From an uncultured Mycoplasma sp. (GTDB taxonomy: Bacteria; Bacillota_I; Bacilli_A; Mycoplasmatales; Metamycoplasmataceae): a stretch of 35,952 nt of DNA. The translations under genes were made by a program, and so were the position numbers. Below, in pieces: positions 12,619 through 24,500 of this stretch (its first letter is position 1; each line of letters begins with the position of its first letter). Location: positions 1 through 35,952 of the forward strand of contig CASEIC010000025.1 in NCBI GenBank assembly GCA_949288045.1, written 5' to 3'. The notes beneath the pieces were generated by a model. The model saw only the letters and a program-made list of their open reading frames with translations. It did not search any database and was not told where the DNA came from.

Positions 12619-15600
12619 CTATACCTCCTCTCCTTTTCTAAATGCTTTTGATCTTGCAAATCCAATACCTGATGCTCCAACAACAAAAATTGACATAACA
12701 ATTACAAGTGCTGATCCAAGAGCTTGGTTAGATTCAACATTTGATGCTTGTGATCCGAATGTGATTTTGAAGATTCATGACAAGATAATATCATTATTAC
12801 CAACATCATACACATATGATGGATCAATTTTTGAACCCCCATCATTGAACATTCAAATGATTGAGAAGTTGTTAAAGTTGAATGTAAATTGAGAAATTAA
12901 TAATGGGGCAATTTGTAACATAACAATTGGTAATGTCATTTTTGCAAATTGTTTAAATGGTTTCGCTTTATCAATTTGTGCAGCTTCATATATATCTCCA
13001 GAAATTGATTTCATGTTTCCTGATACTAGCAACACAATGTATGAATGACCCAATCATCCTTGAATTAAGATTAAGATTAATCTTGCCATTGTTGCATCTG
13101 ATTGTCAGTTTATAGGATCCATACCCATATCTATCAATCAAGTGTTAATTAATGATGATGATGAATCTCCAAAAATTATTTTGAAGAATAGAATTGACAA
13201 GAACGCTGGAATAGCTCATGGAAGAATAAATATTGTTCTTCATAGTGCTTTACATTTAATGTTTCTATTTTCAACAGCAAGAGCCATTATTGTACCAATG
13301 AATAGAACTAATAATGTTGTACTAATTGCTCACACAATATTTCATCATAGAACATTTCCAAATGGTTTAAAGAATTCTTCATTTGTAAATAATTTAATAA
13401 ATTGTTCAAATCCAACTCAATTTGTTTCATTACCACCAGCAGGGTTATGTTTTGTACCAATATTTGTAAATGCTAATAATAATGAAACAATAATTGGCAT
13501 TATAACAATAAAGATAATTAGGATTAAACCTGGAATCGAGATTGCATATGGGAATCCAGATGATCTCAAGATTTTTTTAGTTTCAACTCATGTGTTGTAT
13601 CTAATACCTTTTTCCATTGCTCTGGTTATCTTTCAACACTGATATGCCGAAATTGATAAATAGGCAAATGATAAGACGAGTAACAAGACGGATATTACCC
13701 CTTCAACAAGAGCATACCGTGAATCTGATCATACATCTCCATACACCGGTGATTCAACACCTGTTGGTCATGAAAGTTTAATTAAACCGAAAATACCTTC
13801 ACCTTTAATGTTATACATTCCAAATGCATATGGAACAAATATAGCTCATACTAAAGCTGTAATAATTAAAAAGAAGATTGATTTTTTTCAATTTTTAAGA
13901 ACTAATGAATCAACACCAGGTAATAAGAATGCTAAAATTGTCATTCAAATTGAATTATTTTTTTTGTACTCAATCGGTGTTTCTTTTGAAATTTTGTTTT
14001 TATCTTGTTGTAAATTCTTTTTAATTAGTTTACTTTGTTTTTTATATGTAACTAAAACATCTTTTGATACATATTTTTCTTTTGAAGAATTTAAATTCAT
14101 TTTTATAGCTTTTAAATCTTCTTCCAAGAAAATTGATAGTTTTAATTTTGAAAGTTTATATGCTTCTCTAGTAATTTCTTTTCTAGATAATTTATTTTTT
14201 AAATTTTGAAGATCTTTATCATATTGAGCTTTTAGAGCTGATGCTTGATTATTATATATTTGTTTATCTTCAACAGTCATCTTTCTAGATGGTTTGATTA
14301 GTTGTTTATTAGCATTAACTGCTTCAACAAAATAACGATCATTTTGTAATTTTGCATTTGCATAATCTCTTAATGCAGTAGCATTATTAATCATAAATTC
14401 ACCATCTCATGTTAAATCATATAATCTTTGACCTAAAACATCAAGGTAATTTGCTTTTAAATTATCAAGAATATTATTATATGCTCATCTGTTTAGTGAA
14501 TGTAGTGAAGGTGATAATAATAATCTTAAATTTGTAGTATCTGATGACTCAATAATAGCTTTTTCTTTGCTTGATCAAAGTTTAAAGTGTTTGTTAACAT
14601 TTGATTTATATTTTTTGACATTTGATTTATAAACAGCTTTTTCTTGTGCTTTAATTTTTTTAATTTCTTCTTTTCTTATTTTTGCACGTCTTTTAATTTC
14701 TTTTGCTAAAAGATCTGACTGATTTTCATACTCATCTCTTCTTGCTCTTATTCTTTGTTTATAAAATTCTTCTTTTGAATTATTTACAGAATTTCTATAT
14801 TTATCTTTTATTCTTTGTCTTTCAGATTTAACTTCATTTCTATAATTTAATTTAACTGCTTTTTTTTCTTTTTTGTAATTTTCATCTAATTCTTCTAATT
14901 TATTAGTTAATTCTTCTTCATGACCTTTATATTTAAAATATGGTTGAGATTTATATGCTTTAACTAATTTAGAAAATTCTTTTTCGCAATATAGTTTAAT
15001 AGAAATTACAGTATCAGGATTTAAATCTTCATCAAATTTAACGTTGTTTAAAATTGGTTCTATTGTTTTTTGAACTGTATTGTAGGATAAAAGATTATCA
15101 ACATTAAAATTTGGTTGTTGAATTGCAATTAACAATTCTTTCAAAAATAATTGGTATGTTTTTAATTCATTTTCAATCAATCATGCTTTTGATTTATATT
15201 CATGTGTTTTTTTTGCTAATTGAGCATCAGATTCATCTGAATATTGAATCAATTTTAACGATTTAATAGAATCCTTAATATGTTGTTTTATTTCTTTTTC
15301 TAGCAACTTAATTTTTTTAGAAATAAATTGTTCAAAAGGAATTTGACTAGTACAATTTTTTAAATTGTCAACAATTATTTCTTTATTTGATTTATGTTTT
15401 AATTTAACTTCTGTTTTTTTAGAATTGTACATTACCTTAGCAGTGTTCTTAAATTTATAGAAGTTATTCTGCTCTAGTTTTTTTTGAACTTTATGTTTAG
15501 TTATTTCTCTTTCTAGGTTCAATCTTTTTTGATGAATTTGTTCAACAGCTAATTGTTCAAGTTCAGTATCTTTATAATCAAAGATTTCTCCAAAACCATT

Positions 15601-15639
15601 CATCAATTTAGGTTTTGTTGATTTTTCTAACTTAGCCAT
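12619..15639 (-). CDS. malF: MalF-type sugar permease with giant N-terminal coiled-coil domain
   Basis: A 1,006-aa protein. Residues from W565 to the end are an ordinary CUT1 permease with about eight membrane helices, the EAA loop starting at E885 (YEAAQIDKAKPFKQFAKMTLP, with Lys where Gly is usual), and a final helix before the tail FRKGEEV. The first about 560 residues are hydrophilic, Lys/Glu-rich and strongly helical, with heptad-like stretches (for example around 210-350, EELDENYKKEKKAVKLNYR). There is no signal peptide and no membrane segment in this region. MalF proteins normally have only a short N-terminal part, so this is a large cytoplasmic addition, perhaps a scaffold for the other enzymes or a cytoskeletal contact. 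All TGA codons are in frame as Trp. The start has AGGAGGTGAAATA and overlaps the previous stop (TAATG). Confidence 0.88.
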
Positions 15640-16217
15640 TATTTCACCTCCTTAACATCTCTGTTATTTCTATTATTTGCTCATTCATTTCTAATTTCAA
15701 ATTTAATGTCTTCACGTTTTTTATTTACTTTTACCAAATCATACAATGTAACACCAGCAAGTCCAATTACCATAATAAAGTCAATTACTTTTTGTCACAT
15801 TGGCATTCCTTCAATAAAGAAGACAAACACACCCGCTCCCATAAATACTACTGCTCATATTGTTCTAAAGAAATATCCATATTTAACTTTTGTTCTTCCA
15901 AACATTACAAATACAAAGAATATAAATACAGTTGATATTCCTCCTAGATAAGCAGGTAATGATCATAAGTTTCAAACTTGTTTAGCATGATCATAAAGAG
16001 CATTGTACTCATCAGAATCTACTGGTGGCAGGGTTCCATCATTATATTTATCCATTAAACTTCTTATCAAGATTTCTTTTTCAACAAATTGTGTCACAAG
16101 GAAGTTTATTGAATAAACAAGTACAAACACAAATATTAATGATATGTATATGTAGAACAAAATAGGATTAATATTTGTTTTATGGGATTTTATTTTTGGA
16201 ATCTTATCATTAAACAT
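15639..16217 (-). CDS. Small integral membrane protein of the maltose operon
   Basis: A 192-aa protein that I do not recognise. It has four hydrophobic segments, at about residues 19-40, 83-106, 114-136 and 142-160. Between the first and second lies a hydrophilic loop containing DGTLPPVDSDEYNALYD. The C terminus is cytoplasmic-looking, charged and asparagine-rich. It sits between the binding-protein gene (13-base gap) and the MalF-like permease (stop and start overlap as TAATG), so it is probably produced together with the transporter and may be an accessory subunit. The start has no clear Shine-Dalgarno site. Translation may depend on coupling to the preceding gene. Confidence 0.78.
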
Positions 16218-16230
16218 AAAACACCAACCA

Positions 16231-17838
16231 CTAACCTTTAAGTCCTCTCAACATTGTTTCAAATGATGTTGCTAAATGTTGTCTTAATCTTTCAGAAACT
16301 TGTGCATCTGTTCATCTTACAGATGGGTTAACAAGAACATGTTTCATACCAGGGTTTCCTGATGTTGATCTAAATCCTTGTTCATCTCATCTTGATCAAA
16401 CCAAGTTAAAGTCAGCATTACCACCATCGGGTCTTTTGTCCATAGTTACAGATGCATTAACTGATTTAATAACTGTTGCTTCTAATTTATCTGTTGATGG
16501 ATTATCAGCATAACTATCTAATATTTTTTTTGCAACTTGTCCTTCAATAATTTTTCCAGATTTTTTATATTGTTGCATTATTACATTTTCATCAGTTAAT
16601 AGAACATTTAAAAATCTTTTCATATCTCTAATTTTTTCTGGGTTTGTTGCATTTCTTTGGTTAATACCATATAATCATCCACCAGGAGATTGAACATATG
16701 GAACTCCTGATTCTGTTAAATTAGGAACAGGAATTGCTTGATCAAATTTACCTCTATATTGATCAACCATTCATGGTCCATCAATAACAGCGGCTTTTTT
16801 GGCAGCGGATGCTAATTGTGTTGTTTTTGGAGCAAAGTTATCACCATCTAAAAGTCAATCATTACCTTCTTGTCTTAAAATGTTATTATAAACTTTTGAT
16901 CTATTGTAATATGATGCTAAAAAGTCAAGAGCTTCTTGAAGAGCTTCTGTTGCAATTTTTGGATCTATTGTAATTCCTTTATCATCTCAACCTGGAGTAT
17001 CTTCATAATTTTGTAGAGGTCAATTTTTATTTTCAGATACTAAATTAGTCATATTTGATTGGTATCCTGATGAAAGGGTATTGTTTGAAACAAGAATTTT
17101 TCCAATCAATTGTCCGTTTTGACCAGCACCTTCTTGTTTTGATTCGATAAATCCAGCAACAACTCCTAATGCATATCATAAATCATTAAATTTAAATGAA
17201 TACATTGAATTTGTTCAATTATCATCATTTACTATTTTTGTTATTTTTTCAATTGATGAAATTTCATCATCACTAAATCCTTTGTAATATAGAACAAGAG
17301 CTTCTTTACAATGTGGTATTCCAAAATAAAATGGTTGAGGTTCTGTACCTTCCTCAGAGTTTGGTGGAACAACAAGAGCTTCACCCTTAGCTGCAAATTC
17401 TTTAACTCCGCCTTCTAATGATGAATATATTTTAGAATCAAATTCTTCTGAAATAATAGCTTCAGGAGAATCAAATCCCATCAATGCTCCATGTAATTCA
17501 ACCAATGAAGGTATTCTATCAATTGGACAATAAATTAAATCAGCAACTTTTTGATCAGCATATCCTAATGTTTGAATTAAATCAACACCATCAAAAGCAC
17601 CCAATTCACGAAGTTGAATATCATATTTTCTATCTGGATATTTTTTGTTATAAACTCTTACAGCTTCTTCATAAACAGGTCTAAGTGCAGTGTCACAATA
17701 AACACCTATTTTGTCATAATCAAATGATGTTGAATGCTTTGAAGCATTTGAAACAGCCATTATAGGAAGTGTAATTGCTGCACCTAGAACAACAATTCCT
17801 CCTACAACGGAAGCAATTTTTTTACCTTTTGTAGACAT
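16231..17838 (-). CDS. malE: Sugar-binding protein of the ABC transporter (membrane-anchored)
   Basis: A 535-aa extracellular solute-binding protein, first gene of the operon. It has a basic N terminus and one hydrophobic segment (residues 8-30, VVGGIVVLGAAITLPIM). The mature part has the two-lobe binding-protein look: IGVYCDTALRPVYEEAVRVY, then aromatic and glycine-rich stretches such as AAVIDGPWMVDQYRG and YVQSPGGWLYGINQ, matching the hinge/ligand region of CUT1 proteins. There is no Cys at the end of the hydrophobic segment, so it does not look like a lipoprotein and is probably held by an uncleaved helix. The start follows AGATAGGATTTTT. Its place ahead of MalF/MalG/MalK-type genes and maltose enzymes points to maltose or maltodextrin. 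Confidence 0.85.
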
Positions 17839-17881
17839 AAAAATCCTATCTTTGTAAATGCACTTATCACATTTACTCTCT

Positions 17882-17893
17882 ATACTCTAGTAT
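17882..17893 (-). promoter_or_regulatory. Palindrome in the maltose operon promoter region
   Basis: ATACT-CT-AGTAT is an inverted repeat 44 bases before the first start codon. A second, imperfect one (CTAGATT to AATTCTAG) lies near 17931-17951. They are candidate operators for a repressor or activator. The core promoter itself is not clear. Confidence 0.35.
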
Positions 17894-18006
17894 GAATTAA
17901 TAATTTAATTGAGAACTTTATTAACTATCGGCTAGATTGAATGAATTCTAGTCCCAATAATATTAAACCATATTTTTATTTTTTAGTAAATATATTTTTT
18001 AAAAAA

Positions 18007-18384
18007 TTATTTAGAACTTTTTAGTTCTCTTTTAATAGTTGGACATTCCTTAATATCTTTTATTTCGCTCTCTATATTATCAAGTCTTTTATCTACTTTA
18101 TTATTTCATTCTCTTTGTTCTTTCATAAAACTTTTAGTTTCTTTCATAAAGCCTTTAGTTTCTTTCATAAAATCCTTGACTTCTTTCATAAAGTCAAACA
18201 TTGTATCTTCGAATCCTTTTGAATACTTCATATTTGAAATCTTACCACATATTCTAATTTCATATTCATTAGTTAATTCATCATATTTAATGAGTTCAAT
18301 AGTTTTTGACTCAGATTGATTTAAAAAATTATTTAAATTTGTTTTGTTTAACCTATCACCTTTTTTGACTTTTTTTATTTTCAT
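18007..18384 (-). CDS. Small coiled-coil protein, DUF16/UPF0134-like layout
   Basis: A 125-aa cytoplasmic protein. Residues 1-55 look globular (TIELIKYDELTNEYEIRICG). Residues 60-95 are four heptads of the type FMKExKx (MKEVKDF, MKETKGF, MKETKSF, MKEQREW) encoded by 21-base DNA repeats. A second helix, VDKRLDNIESEIKDI, follows. The order of a small N domain and then a KVDKRLDxIE-type coiled coil resembles the mycoplasma DUF16 (UPF0134) family; this is my reading, not a search result. The start has AAAGGA about 14 bases upstream, somewhat far. It stands alone between the maltose operon and the giant gene and has its own extended -10 promoter. Confidence 0.7.
18118..18198 (-). repeat. 21-bp coding tandem repeats
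   Basis: CTTTCATAAA recurs about every 21 bases, roughly four times, giving one heptad of coiled coil per unit in the small protein at 18007-18384. Such repeats can change copy number without breaking frame. Confidence 0.7.
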
Positions 18385-18489
18385 AATTTAAAAGTATGTC
18401 CTTTCTGTTTTTTTATAATAAAAAACAAAATATCACAGTTTAATTAATCATTACAATGAAAATAATATAAGTTTAATTGAGATGACTAT

Positions 18490-18498
18490 ATTATACCA
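18490..18498 (-). promoter_or_regulatory. Extended -10 promoter of the coiled-coil gene
   Basis: The minus strand reads TGGTATAAT (TGN plus TATAAT). Transcription would start near 18483 and leave a leader of about 100 bases. The leader contains an A/T hairpin (GTTTTTT with AAAAAAC, near 18406-18426) just before the ribosome site. Confidence 0.55.
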
Positions 18499-18532
18499 TA
18501 ACTAAGTTCTTCTACTAATACTAACTTGATGT

Positions 18533-18565
18533 AATAAAAAATCTTACTCATATCTTGAGTAAGAT
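18533..18565 (-). terminator. Terminator of the giant surface-protein gene
   Basis: A perfect 10-bp stem, ATCTTACTCA (18541-18550) with TGAGTAAGAT (18556-18565), and a 5-base loop. On the minus strand it is followed by six T and further T-rich sequence. It begins 30 bases after the giant gene's stop codon. Confidence 0.82.
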
Positions 18566-18594
18566 CTAATAAAACTATTTTTTTATTTTATTAA

Positions 18595-21500
18595 TTATTT
18601 AAGTTTTCTATTTCTTGCAAAGAAGTAGATGAAGATGAATATTCCAAGTGTTGCAACCCCAGCTGCACCAACTAATACTCAAGTTAGCATTGACATTGGT
18701 TCACCTTCTTTAGCTTCATCTAATCCATTAACAATTAGGTTTGGAATTATATCACCAGAAACTGATCATGCTTGTGACATTGTATCATCTTTATATTCAA
18801 CTTTGATTCATTGATCATTTCATAAATCTCCAGGAGAAGCTATTCATGCACCATTCGAATCTTTTGCTTGTACTCAGTTGAATTGATTGTATCCTAAATC
18901 ACCTGGAATTGTTCCTTTTTTGGTTGATTTGTAGAATCTAATGTATCCTTTGTCAATTAAGTATTGTAATGTGTAATCAGCTCTTGCTTTTCCACCTTTA
19001 ACATTTACTTTAACATCAGATGCACTTATAGATGAAACCATATTACCATTTCCATCAATTCCTTGGTATTCAAATTGCATTGTTCTAATTAATCTTACAA
19101 ATTCATCATATTCAATACCTGTGAATTCTTTATCTTGATCAACTTTTAGATTAGCAATTGTAAATCCTGAATTTGTTGGATATTGGTCTTGTCCATCTCA
19201 CTTACCAATTGTTGAATCAACAACTGAAATTGAGTAATTTCCTTCATATGAAACAAGATTAAAGTTATATTCTGAATCAGTATGTTTACCAGCAATTGTG
19301 TTGTAGTACTCTTCAGTAGGTCTTTGTCCATTTCTTAGTAATCTTCATTCAACTTTGTCGCCATTTTCTAGGTTATTAATTGAATTTAAATCAGAAGTTC
19401 AATCGTGTTTAATTTGTTGGTCTGAACTTCAAACTCTTACTACAAATTCCCCTTCATTATTTAATAATTCACTAATTGATTTATTATCATCTGACGGATC
19501 ATTTGGATTATCTAAGTAAATTCTAAATTGTCCTTCACCATTTCATTCACCAGCTTGTTCAACTCTTAAGTATTGTAACAAGTGTTTGTCAAATGGTTCA
19601 ACTTGTAGACCAGAAATTTCAAATACTAATGGGTTTGGTTGATCTGCATAAATTAATTGATCATTTGCTGAAACAATTTCCACTTTGAAAATATCACCAT
19701 TTGATAAGTTATTAAATGTTGATAATTCAGTTTTATCCATTACAACAGATTCACCTGTAGATGCTTTTGTATATGTAACTTTTAGAGTTACTTGTCCATG
19801 GAAGTCATCTTCAATTTGTTGTAGGATTTCTGGGAATGATGAAATTACTTTTTCAGATTCACCATTTGCTGTTCTTCTAATTGCATATGAGTGAATTAGA
19901 GTAGCTTCACCATTTAATGGATTGTCATAAACTAATCCAGATTCAATGTTTGCTTCATTTGAGATATAATCAACAAATTCTTCAGAGTTAAATTCGTAAA
20001 CAATACGTCTATCATTTGAAATTGGGAACTTAATTAATCTTTCACCATCTTGGTTAATTGTGTATCCTCTTGAAACTTCTTCATCTACATAGTAATCATA
20101 GATATCTTCATTTTCAGGAGATAATCCTTTTTTGTTTCCAAATTCAATTTCAATGTATTGGTTAGCAAATAAACTATATTCTGCATTTAGATTTGAATTT
20201 GTTAGAACTAATGTATAGTTGTTAAATCCATTTTCAGCAAGTTGAATGCTTCTTGTTTCATTTGTAAATTTAATTGGGGCAGGTGGTATTCCATCAGCGT
20301 CAAAGTATTTGTATACTGTGTTTCCATCTTTATCCACAATAGGTTTATTGCTTCAATCAACATAAGCACCATCAGGTGTTAGACCAGTTGAATCACGTTT
20401 AACAAGACGATCACCGGCAGCCGACTCAAGAACTCTATTAGAATTACTTAAGTGGAACTCATTGAAGTATTTTAGATTTAGAGAAACACCTTGATAATTA
20501 TCTTCATCATCTGGTGTTAGAGAAATTGCATTTAGCATTGCATATCCATCTAATCCATAATCTTCAGTTTCTGCTTTACCAACATTTCTTAGTTTTAGAG
20601 AACTTCAGTTAACTTGAACTCTATCAGCATGAACTTTATATCCAAATGATCTTTGGTTTTCTGTTGGTGTGTGTTTATCATCTTTAATTACATAACCTTG
20701 TTTGTTTGTTTCAGATGAAATATATCTTTCTTTAACCCTTAGAGCAACAATTACATAATCATTAACTTTTAGACCTAGATTCAATGTTGAAGGATCTTGA
20801 TCTGTTGGTAATGTTCTTCAAATACCATATTTATCTGTTGAATTAGCAGCTGATCTATAATCTGTAATTTTTGTATAGTCAGTTGCTTCAACATATTCAT
20901 CATATGATAATGAGTGATCAGCAACATAGTAAGCTAATTCTAATGCTTGTTTTTCCTCATCAGTTCATTCACCATCATTTGTACCTGTTGGTAATGAAGT
21001 TAAGAATTCATCAAATGTTAATAATGAACCATTTTTAGCAACAATTTTTACATTAAATGCACCTTCTGATTGGTATCAAATTGGTTGATTGTTTTCATCT
21101 AAGAATGTAATTTTTACTTCTTTGCCAATTAATGGGTTTTCAATTTCAACTGAAATGTAAACTCCAATTTCAGGCGATGATAACACATAACCATTTGGTT
21201 CTTGAAGTTCATCATCATGGTAAACTTCATAATTTGGATCTGCAGCTTGAAGAGCAACTGCAAAATAGAAGTCAGAATGCTCACCTTTGATGTTCATTCT
21301 TTCAACCATTCCTTTAGCAGGATCTCAAACTTTTTGATCTGGTAAGAATCCTTCATTCTCATCTTGTGAATATAGAATTTGGAAGATTCCTGATTGTGCA
21401 TATGGATTTAATAGTTTATTGAATGTTGCTACATCTTTGATTGATAAGGTTGCTCTTGTATTTGTACCATTTACTTCAAAGTTTGAAGCAATAAATGGTG

Positions 21501-24500
21501 TCAATTTATTAGCATTAATATAACCTTTAACATCTGTATTTTTTGTTGCTGTAATCAATTGAACTTGAGGTGAAGCAATTTCATTTCCACTTTCAATAAC
21601 AACACCATCAACTTCAAGACCGAATGGTGGGTTTTGAGCTGCATTTACTCTTGGATCTAATACAAATCTTGCTTTGATGTTTTCTCTTGTAATAATTCAA
21701 TTTGTTGAATCAATTGCACCATCTTGTTTAACAAGTTGAGCAATGAATTCATCTTTTCCATATCATGAAGTACCATCAAATGTATATTCAATTTTTACAA
21801 TATTTCTATCTAAATCACTTGGTAATCCACCTTGTTCATCAACAATAGCACGAGTAGCTGATTCATCAATTTCTAGATTTTTCAAGTTTCCTGAAAGAAC
21901 AATTTCCTCTAATCAAATTGATTGTAATTTTAGATTTACTTGAATTTGTGTTGTATCTAGTTTAATTGGAGCAGATAGTTTAGGATCATCAGCAAGAGCA
22001 TTTTCAAAAATAAATCCAGGTTTTACAACAAATCTAATTCATAAATCTTTTTCTGGTGTTAAGTTATTTGCAGCAGGATCAAATGTATCGAATCATGCAT
22101 TGTCATCTGGTGTTACATTGTCAGTTGTTGAATCTGCTGAACGAGTAATGTTGTATTGAACAGAAAGACCTTTTGGTAGTGCTGCTAATCATTCTTCATG
22201 AGAAGCAATTACATAGTTTTCAACTGTACCTGTAACTTTTAAGTTTCTAAAGATTCATGCTTCAGTAGTTTCTTGAACATTGTGAATATAAACTTTGAAT
22301 ACTGCATCATCATCTAATTGTTCAGGATTAATTTCTTTTGCTTCTTCAGATGATAATTGATATTTGTTTGTTACACCATCGCCTAATATAGGATTATTGA
22401 AGATTGTGAATTTAGCATAAACTCTATTTGTTCCATAGTTTGTTGTTGAATTTGCTAAAACATCAACAATTTCTTCTAATGTGTATCATACACCATCAGT
22501 TGTATCAGAAGGCTCACCTAATTTAATGTTATTTAATGAATATAGGACACCAATTTCAGCGGCTTCAATTTCTGCATCTGTTTCTTCGTTTCCTGTTTTA
22601 TTTGCTTCTTTTACAGCTTTAATAATTTCTGCTTCTTTAGCTTTTAATTCATCAAGATTTGTAACATTATGTGTATCTCCATTAAATACTAATTCACCTA
22701 ATGCTTCAACATCAACATTAATTACCATTGGTAATTCAATTTTTAGTTTAATTGCTTCTGGATTAGCATTATCTTGTAATCCTGCAGTTCCTATGATTTC
22801 AATATTGTCAAATAAGTTTGTATCTTTTGGAACAAATCTAATAAACAATTCATTCAAGTTATTTAAATCTGTAATTCTATCAATACTTACTCATTGATCT
22901 CCTGTAGATGAACCTGGAGCTTGGAATTCAATAGCTACACCCATTGTATTTAGAATGTTCTTAATTTCACCATATGTAAATCCAGCAAATAATTCATCAC
23001 CTTTACTTCCTGTCATTGTAGGAGGTGTAATTCCTGTAATGTTTGAAGCAGTTGATCCAGCACCAAGTTCTGTTGTAACAGTTTTCAATACTTCCATGTA
23101 TTTTGATAAATCAATTTCAGTAATGATATTTTCTGTAACTAGATCAATACCTTTTTCAATATCTGCACCATTTTCATCAACCGGAATGTAATCATCATGA
23201 ATTGAAACAAATGTAGCTTGAATTGAAGCACCTTGAATACCATCTGAAGTAAATTTAATTAGTCCAGATGTTAAGTTTTCATAACTTGTTGAGTATTCTT
23301 GTAATGCTGCTTGCATCTCATCAGCAGTCATTCAATTTTGAGATAATAGAGCACCATTGTTTAAAGTTACTTTGTATCTAATTTCAAGTTTATCTCCACC
23401 ATTAATTCCTTCAAGAATTGTTGTTTCTGAAGCTTTCAATTCATCAATATTTAGGTTGTTTGATTTTCCACCTAATACTAAGTTTTGTTGTAAGTCATTT
23501 AAATCAACTCTAACCATTCATTTAATGTTTGTTGTATCAACAAGGTGAATTGTAGCTCATGGTTTAATTCCATTTTCTGAGTAGTTAGCACTATAAATAT
23601 ATCCTTCGTGAATTGGAACAACTCTTATTGCTAAATATCTTTTAGATGGATCAATTTCAGAAATTGGTGTATCTTGTCATTTAGTTGAAGTTAGCTCATC
23701 TTCATAAACAGCGGTTTTATCTGTAGTTCATTGAACTTTTAGACCTTTTGAACCATTTCAATTTCCAGAAGCATCAACCGGAAGATTTCCATAACTATAT
23801 GCAAATTCTTCGTTTGTACCTTTAATTGAAACACCATTTGCTTCATTTTCGTAATCTCTATTTACATAGATCTTAATTTCAGCTGTTTCAGAAATATTTT
23901 CTTCAACTAATACGTGTTCTGTTTGATCAATTGCATATACTGGTTCTTTAGAATTAATTGGATCAACAGCTAATTTAAATTCAACTTTATTTGTTGTTTT
24001 ATCAACTGTAGATTCTGCTAATTTTCTAATGAATGCATCTCTAGTTAATCATCCTGAGTCACCTAATTTATATTCAACTCAAACAGTTGGAACTGGATCT
24101 CCAAGTGTTGGAGGGTTGGCATCAACAATTTTTTGAACTAGTGTAGCTTCTGCTTCCTCAGATACAGTAATGTATTTTGTATTTCCTGAAACTGGGTTAG
24201 CTGCAACAAAATTGTCTAATCATTCTTGATCAACTACTAATGATTTTGGATATTTAATTGGAATTTCATATTCTTCAAATTCAGCAACATTTCCATCAAC
24301 TATAATATCAAATTGTGTTGACTCATTATCCATTATTCTCATGTAAACAACATTGGTTGAATCATTGAAGTTTGTTAATTGTTCAATTCTTGTTGCATCT
24401 CAATTATCTTTATTTGATGAGAATTGGAAGTTAATACCAAATTTAACTAGTATATTGTAAATTTCATTGTATGATCTTCCACTTAGGAATGATTCTCCAA

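Noticed and set aside
12480-12701. Longer MalG-type start at 12701
   Set aside because: The added 28 residues are the out-of-frame end of the preceding gene. The ATG at 12617 has a strong GGAGAGGAGG site and sits 1 base after the previous stop.
13142-13642. Plus-strand frame of 166 codons
   Set aside because: It is antisense to the membrane part of the MalF-type permease, has no ribosome site and an unlikely composition. It is a shadow of the minus-strand gene.
22481-22897. Plus-strand frame of 138 codons inside the giant gene
   Set aside because: It runs antisense to a stretch of the giant frame and is Ser/Ile/Phe-rich as expected for the complement of coding DNA. No start signals are present.
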